Shown here: one piece after another, positions 59,076 through 64,000 of the stretch
How the letters are laid out: every line of letters begins with the position of its first letter
How positions within the stretch are numbered: position 1 is the stretch's first letter
NCBI GenBank assembly: GCA_019155185.1
Contig: CM032802.1
Coordinates: forward strand, 2,890,501 to 2,954,500
Source of the DNA: Beaufortia kweichowensis
Lineage: Eukaryota; Chordata; Actinopteri; Cypriniformes; Gastromyzontidae
DNA: 64,000 nucleotides
Reading direction: 5' to 3'
The notes under the pieces: model-generated
What the model was told of the DNA's origin: nothing
Databases searched by the model: none
Seen by the model: the letters and a program-made list of their open reading frames with translations, nothing else
Translations under genes and position numbers: made by a program

Positions 59076-60352
59076 TTTTTATGTGTGCAAGATTTCAGGA
59101 ACATTAAGATTTCTGGAAGGATTAAGACTGTCATCATATAGATTAATTTACTTTGAGTAAATATGTCAGTGCGAACTGTATGGTTTCACATTGAAAGTCT
59201 GTGTACACATACAATACAAGCTTTATTTTTAATATGATCCGAGCTACAAAGCAAATCCGTAAGTTCAGCGGCTGTAAGGTTGGTGATGTGATACGCTCGG
59301 TCTAACAGCAGTGTCAGTCATCTATAGCAAAGTGTTATCACTACTCGAAACCAACAGCTTCAAAGTAAGTCCCCAGACTGTTTGGTCTATGGAGCTTACT
59401 GCTTGCTAGTGTAGAGAATAGCAGCACAACACAGCCAGAGGCGAAATTCTTCTCTGCAGTCACAGAAACAGCTCAGCATGTTTATGAGCTTGCCATTATA
59501 AACCTGCTAAAGCAGCGGTGGGAATGCCTTTATCAAGATGTAATATTAAATTAATATGATGTCATTAAATATTATAGTCCAGCATCCAGTCTGTGACAGG
59601 TGGACCTCCAAGGCTTGGCTGGTTTGGCTGTTTGATGTCCAAGATGGTCTTTAACTTGAACTAAAATAAAAAAAATCTCTAATAAGACGTCTTAACTGTT
59701 CAATTAAAAAAGTTTCCTGCTTCTTAGTTTTTTTTTACTGAGAATGATCTCACCTATGCCATCTACATTCATTGTGTACATCATACAATTAACAATTATT
59801 TTTTCTTTCAAGTTACGTTGTAGAAGATATGGGGATGACTAGTAGTTGAGGTAATTATTACCTCTTGTATGCTTGAAATAGACCCAGTCCTTGCACTAGG
59901 GGAATGGCATACTTACCGGCTTATGATTCGGAGGTCAGTGCTGGAGAAATGCTGTGTGACAGATAAAATAAAGAGTATTCTTTAATACAGTGTTGTATTT
60001 GAATCAGAGGACTGTAGCTGTAAGGATAATCTGTGCTGCATCACTGCAGTTGCTTTTGTGCAGAGAGAAAGATACCAGATGTTGTCACGTTTACTTGCTG
60101 TAGACCGACAAACACACACGATAAATAATCCAAGAGAGATATTTGCCCACAGATCATTCACTCGCTGCCATGGTCGTGTGGAGCAGTTGATTATTAAGGT
60201 CAACTATACAGTACAAAATGGGCAATTTTCATTATGTTGATAGCTTACATGTGAATATTTGGCGCTTTAAATACCCATGTGACGTCTTTTATTAAATTTT
60301 TTATTTTTATGTATGAAGTTTTAAAAAAAAATTGTTAAAAACATGTTTTTTT
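59076..60352. other. Non-coding stretch, no recognised feature
   Basis: No exon or repeat identified. ATACTTACCGG (59910-59920) would be a donor on the minus strand but lacks context, and it is not a U1 gene. Confidence 0.4.
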
Positions 60353-60635
60353 CATAGTCAGGTAAAGTGCTGTTTTCAGAATCGTCCATATTCCTAAAAA
60401 AAACTAGTGTATATTCACTCATTTTGATCATAAATATTTTATTGAATTTTTTATTTTATTTACTCGTTTGTAGATTATTGTATAGCTGTTTTTTTAAAAT
60501 TCTGGACTCTGTCAACAGGGGGTTGTCTAAATAAAAACAAATGGTTTAATGTATTGGTAATTAATACATCCTGTAAAAAATGATGTTTCAAGTTTTGACA
60601 AAAAATATTATATCCATAAATTGCCAAGATGTTTT
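60353..60635 (+). repeat. Family B dispersed repeat, copy 5
   Basis: It starts with the 30 bases identical to 18131-18160. Later TCAACAGGGGGTTGTC, ATGGTTTAATGTATTGGTAA and TTTCAAGTTTTGACAAAAAA, then ATATCCATAAATTGCC, follow the order of copy 3 (minus strand). Confidence 0.75.
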
Positions 60636-60738
60636 CAGGTTTTGCATTTTAGTTTTTGGCTGTTTTATCAGCTGCTGACAGCATCTTGTGCTTTTAAATC
60701 AGTTTAAAGTATACAACCCTCTTGGAAAAGTTTTGTTT
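60636..60738. other. Short spacer
   Basis: Nothing recognised. Confidence 0.4.
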
Positions 60739-60990
60739 TTAAAGGATTAGTTCACTCGAAAATGTAAATTCTCATAATTTACTTACCCTCATGTCATCCC
60801 AGCATTTTTTGACTCTTCAAACTAAACACAAATTATTTTATATTAAATGCCATCACATTATCTTATAAGGTGTTCGGCATAGTGACGCTTCAAAGATCGC
60901 ATACTTCCATCAATAAAGTAATCCAGTGTGATAAATATGGTGGCATGTTTCTCATATTTGTTGTGTATCTGGACACACCTACATCCTGTT
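60739..60990 (+). mobile_element. TTAA-type MITE, left part, related family
   Basis: TTTAAAGGATTAGTTCACTC, ATTTACTTACCCTCATGTCA, TCCCAGCA and AAGTAATCCAGTGTGATAAA are typical of the cyprinid MITE with AAAGGATTAGTTCACT ends. The right end is not visible. Confidence 0.65.
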
Positions 60991-62237
60991 GCCAATGGTT
61001 ACTGATGTTCTTGTCGTCGAACGTAACCAAGCTTTCATCAAAATGAGTGAAATCATGCTGCTCTGCTGCTGTTAATCACTGACGGTGTCGCCCATCAATT
61101 ATTCATTCTGAATATATGTCGTTTCGCACATCCCTGCATTATGAAAGTTCAAATTCCATGAAAGGATATTTTTGGAAAATTGTTAAGGTACGCTAAAGCA
61201 TCCTTTGTTCTTTGCCTGTATGACATTTTACATTCAGATTTACACTCCAGCTCCTCCTTTGTTCCCTTGTCTTCGCCTGGCCTATAATCTGTGTTCAGTT
61301 GTTGGGTCAGACCAGCTTCTCTCTCTTCATGCTCAAGTCTCCTTGATAAAAGGTTGTTTGAACTACAAAGCGAAAGGTTGAGACCGCATTCATGTCCATG
61401 CATGGATAGCTTTTCAGAACACCCTTACTGTCAACCGTTAAAGGCAATTGTTAGAAAAACGCATGTGATCTTTTGGACTCACAACAGCATTGCATAGGCA
61501 GCTAGTAATTTGTGATGTCAGCAGTGGGCCGAGTGTCCTCCCTTGATCCTCCTCTATCTGAGTCACACTGGAAAACACTGTGTGTTGATAAGAGGAAGAA
61601 ACATCATGTTATGCACAGTGATGTGTTTTTCACATGAAAACACAGTTAGGGTGACCTAAAAACATGTTTCTTTACTTATTTCTTTACTAATTTAAAGAAA
61701 TCAATTAGCGCTTTAGTAATTTTTTTTGGAATTACTTTTATTTTGATGTTTCTACATTGTGTATTTTTCTGTTTTTATATACAGTATGTGCAGGGCTGTA
61801 CGTATAATAGCACTGGTGCTACAGAGGTTTAAAGTTTTGTAGCACAGGCCAAAAAAACGTCATCTTTTGTATTAAACGTCATCTCTAAAAACAAATTACA
61901 TAAATGGACCGGTAACTGATGAAGAAATTAATGTTACATACAGTTGACCATATTATGACCATATGAAATCATTTTTTTACTAAATCTGTTCAATTTTGTT
62001 TGTTTCCATTTAAATTTTTGTTGTTTTTTCTTTTTTTTATTATACAATAGCATTAAATTTGCCCAGATGAAATAATACTGTAGTATACTGTGCTAGTTAG
62101 TATAGTAAACTGCAGTAAAATTGATTTATTTTAATTCCTAGGTACTACTAGTGTTTTTGAACCTAATCATATTAAACATTACAGTATATTCTAGTACAGT
62201 TTAATTTGCAATAGTTAACACAACAGAACATTAGAAT
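60991..62237. other. Non-coding stretch, no recognised feature
   Basis: Opposed short frames at 61.15-61.5 kb are unrecognisable. CAGGGCTGTACG near 61791 resembles a hAT-like end, but no partner was found. Confidence 0.4.
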
Positions 62238-62530
62238 TGAACCTGACAGCTGTCACTGCACATATTAAGCATTGATGTAAAAATGCACTTTTTTAACTAA
62301 ACATTTTTTTTTAAATTGTAGATGGTAGATTTTTTTTAAGCATTTATAAATCTTTTTTATTTTTTGTTTTTTAAAAATGACATTTATTAGTTTATTTATT
62401 GTAATGAAAATTTGTTAAATAATTATTCTTGAGTCTTATACCTTTCCATCAATATATAGTTTGTCATGATTAGATTAAATTCAACTATAACATTTTAAAG
62501 TGAATGGTGAAATAACCCTCTTTTCTTTGA
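62238..62530 (-). mobile_element. Family A MITE, copy 6 (inverted)
   Basis: GAACCTGACAGCTGTCACTG at the left is the family right end read inverted. At the other side CCATCAATATATAGTTTGTC, ATGATTAGATTAAATTCAAC and GGTGAAATAACC are the family left half inverted. The extreme left TIR is degraded. Confidence 0.75.
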
Positions 62531-63888
62531 GTAAACTACGTGATGAGAAAATGACTATATCACTGATCTTTTTCCCTGTGAAGCCCAACATGGCCACATT
62601 AAAACATTATCGCACAGTTGATACAGGCTTCAGGCAGGCAGCAATCTGTCTTTAATGAATGATTTAACTTTTAATATATATTAGATGCAGAACTTTATCA
62701 ATTAGATTAATATCGATTATTTTCAATCATCATCTATCAATGCATTATGAAGTGAGTTTCAAATATCGAAAAAGGAAATAAAGAATAAGTGTCTAGTTTA
62801 TACTGTCATTGCATATTGAGCTAATCCGCTATATAGTGGGTGTTAGTTTTATGCAAAGAAAGCCATTATCTGGTATACGAAGCAGAGAGGAGACCGTGCC
62901 AAAGTAAGCAGTTTAGTAACAACTTCTGTATTATGCTATCGTGCTGCTTTAGCATTTGCGCATCAGTCAAGCATTTCACAGGCATTTCACGGGTCACGGA
63001 TGTTCGACGTGTATGTATAATTATGGCAGTTGGCCAGCTGGCAAACAGTTTATAGCGCTTCAACAGCTAATGCATCTGAACAATAACAACACTCTTGTGT
63101 AGAGGTTTCGCTATGTCAGTAATGAAATCTAATTGCTAACAGATCTAAATGCTAATTTGATTCCTGGTCTTAAAGTAATGCTGTTTCAGCAACACACGAC
63201 TGCATCAAGCATATCCTGCATGTAGAAAATCTCCAAAACCATTATGGCTGACAAGCGTCAGTATTTATATCATTCTCAGCAGAGCGGCATATGTTGAAGA
63301 CGGCAAAAAATCAGGGCTTGAAGGGAAACCTGTTGCTGTCAGAAATCAATTAGCTCTCTATCTGCGAGACTCGAATGGCAAGCTATGAGGAAAATCACTG
63401 TCTAATTCCCAGAGGTGCTCTGTCAGTTGATGGTCTATCAATTCTGTATCCACTCTTGTCCTCCAGTAAATGAGGTGCGGATGACTCGAACAGTGTCTGG
63501 ATAAAAAACTCATTTAGAAAAACATCTGTTTATCAGGTAAGAAATCATTTGACAGACAGTAAGTGGAACTCATCAACTGAAGGAACGGATAGACACGAGC
63601 GGATAAAATGTCCGACATGCAGATTATTTGTTAATGCATGTATGGAGGATTTTATTTTGCGTAAGCGTCACTATTAGTTTTGCTCATGCATTACAGATTT
63701 AGAGGGAAACCCTTAAACGGCACGTATTAAATTAGAGTCTGCGGTTACATGTTGTGCATGTTTGTACTTTGGAGATTGTGAGGATACCTCACAGAAGACT
63801 GATAATAACACTGGCAAAAATATCCAATAGTGTTACAGTAAAGCAGTGACCTCAGCCGTATCTAGGGCCCCGAGTATTATAGAGACTT
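62531..63888. other. Single-copy stretch; 63060-63560 of higher complexity
   Basis: Repeat-free in its right half (CTAATTTGATTCC, AATCAATTAGCTCTC). Opposed 65-71-codon frames at 62.85-63.06 kb overlap each other and are unrecognisable. Confidence 0.4.
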
Positions 63889-64000
63889 GAAAGGATGTTT
63901 CACTGGAAAATGAAGAATGTCACATGATTTACTCGCCCTTCATGCCATCCTAGACGTATATGACCTTCCTTCTTCAACTGAACAAATCAGAGTTAATATT
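63889..64000 (+). mobile_element. TTAA-type MITE left part, cut by the window end
   Basis: TTGAAAGGATGTTTCACTGG, GATTTACTCGCCCTTCATGC and CATCCTAGACGTATATGACC, then TTCCTTCTTCAACTGAACAA, are typical of the same cyprinid MITE group. It continues beyond 64000. Confidence 0.75.

Noticed and set aside
1..64000. CRISPR array, bacterial operon or prophage content
   Set aside because: No regularly spaced direct repeats with unique spacers and no bacterial gene structure; the repeats are vertebrate SINEs, MITEs and microsatellites.

Overview
The window looks like non-coding DNA from a teleost fish, most likely a cyprinid (carp, minnow or zebrafish group). It is strongly AT-rich. It carries tRNA-derived SINE remnants with degenerate Pol III boxes, many TTAA-flanked miniature transposons whose ends read AAAGGGATAGTTCACCC and its complement, a piece of Tc1-like transposon, and (AT)n, (GATA)n and (CT)n microsatellites. 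The organism call rests on remembered family resemblance and was not checked against any database.

I found no protein-coding gene that I can defend. The longest open frames are about 120 codons, none resembles a known family, and many lie inside repeats or microsatellites. The 64 kb is therefore a gene desert or the inside of one or more very long introns. I found no rRNA, tRNA or snRNA gene and no CRISPR array.

Layout. 1-10 kb: a dispersed repeat (1006-1215), an approximately 820 bp TTAA-flanked MITE (1295-2113), a recursive-splice-site-like motif (about 5 kb) and a CpG-richer patch (9 kb). 10-15 kb: two copies of a MITE family with TAACCTG ends (called family A here), one holding a near-perfect AT-rich palindrome, then an AACCCAGC-type palindromic element and a SINE. 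16-25 kb: a 20-bp minisatellite, retroelement-like tails, the first copy of a second repeat family (B) and several small MITEs. 25-36 kb: mostly single-copy, higher-complexity sequence with candidate conserved non-coding elements (26.6-27.7, 30.6, 32.7-33.3 and 35.2-35.6 kb), between MITEs and a Tc1 fragment. 36-50 kb: retroelement tail, the second copy of the 1 kb repeat, a nuclear-receptor/E-box motif cluster (40.65 kb), a minus-strand SINE, family A with a large GATA array, and abutting MITEs at 46 kb. 50-58 kb: a palindromic element with a perfect 27-bp hairpin (50.3-50.56 kb), microsatellites, and the best promoter-like region of the window (56.68-56.9 kb: NRF1 palindrome, CRE-like site, TATA-like box, consensus splice donor). 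58-64 kb: an inverted SINE pair, decayed family A, B and TTAA-MITE copies, and single-copy sequence.

There is no operon or pathway logic here. What can be described is layered transposon debris in single-copy DNA that may hold distal regulatory elements. The observations most worth testing are the promoter/splice cluster at 56.7-58.1 kb, the recursive-splice-like motif at 5.0 kb, and family A, which has at least seven copies and a subterminal hairpin with a compensatory base change between two copies.
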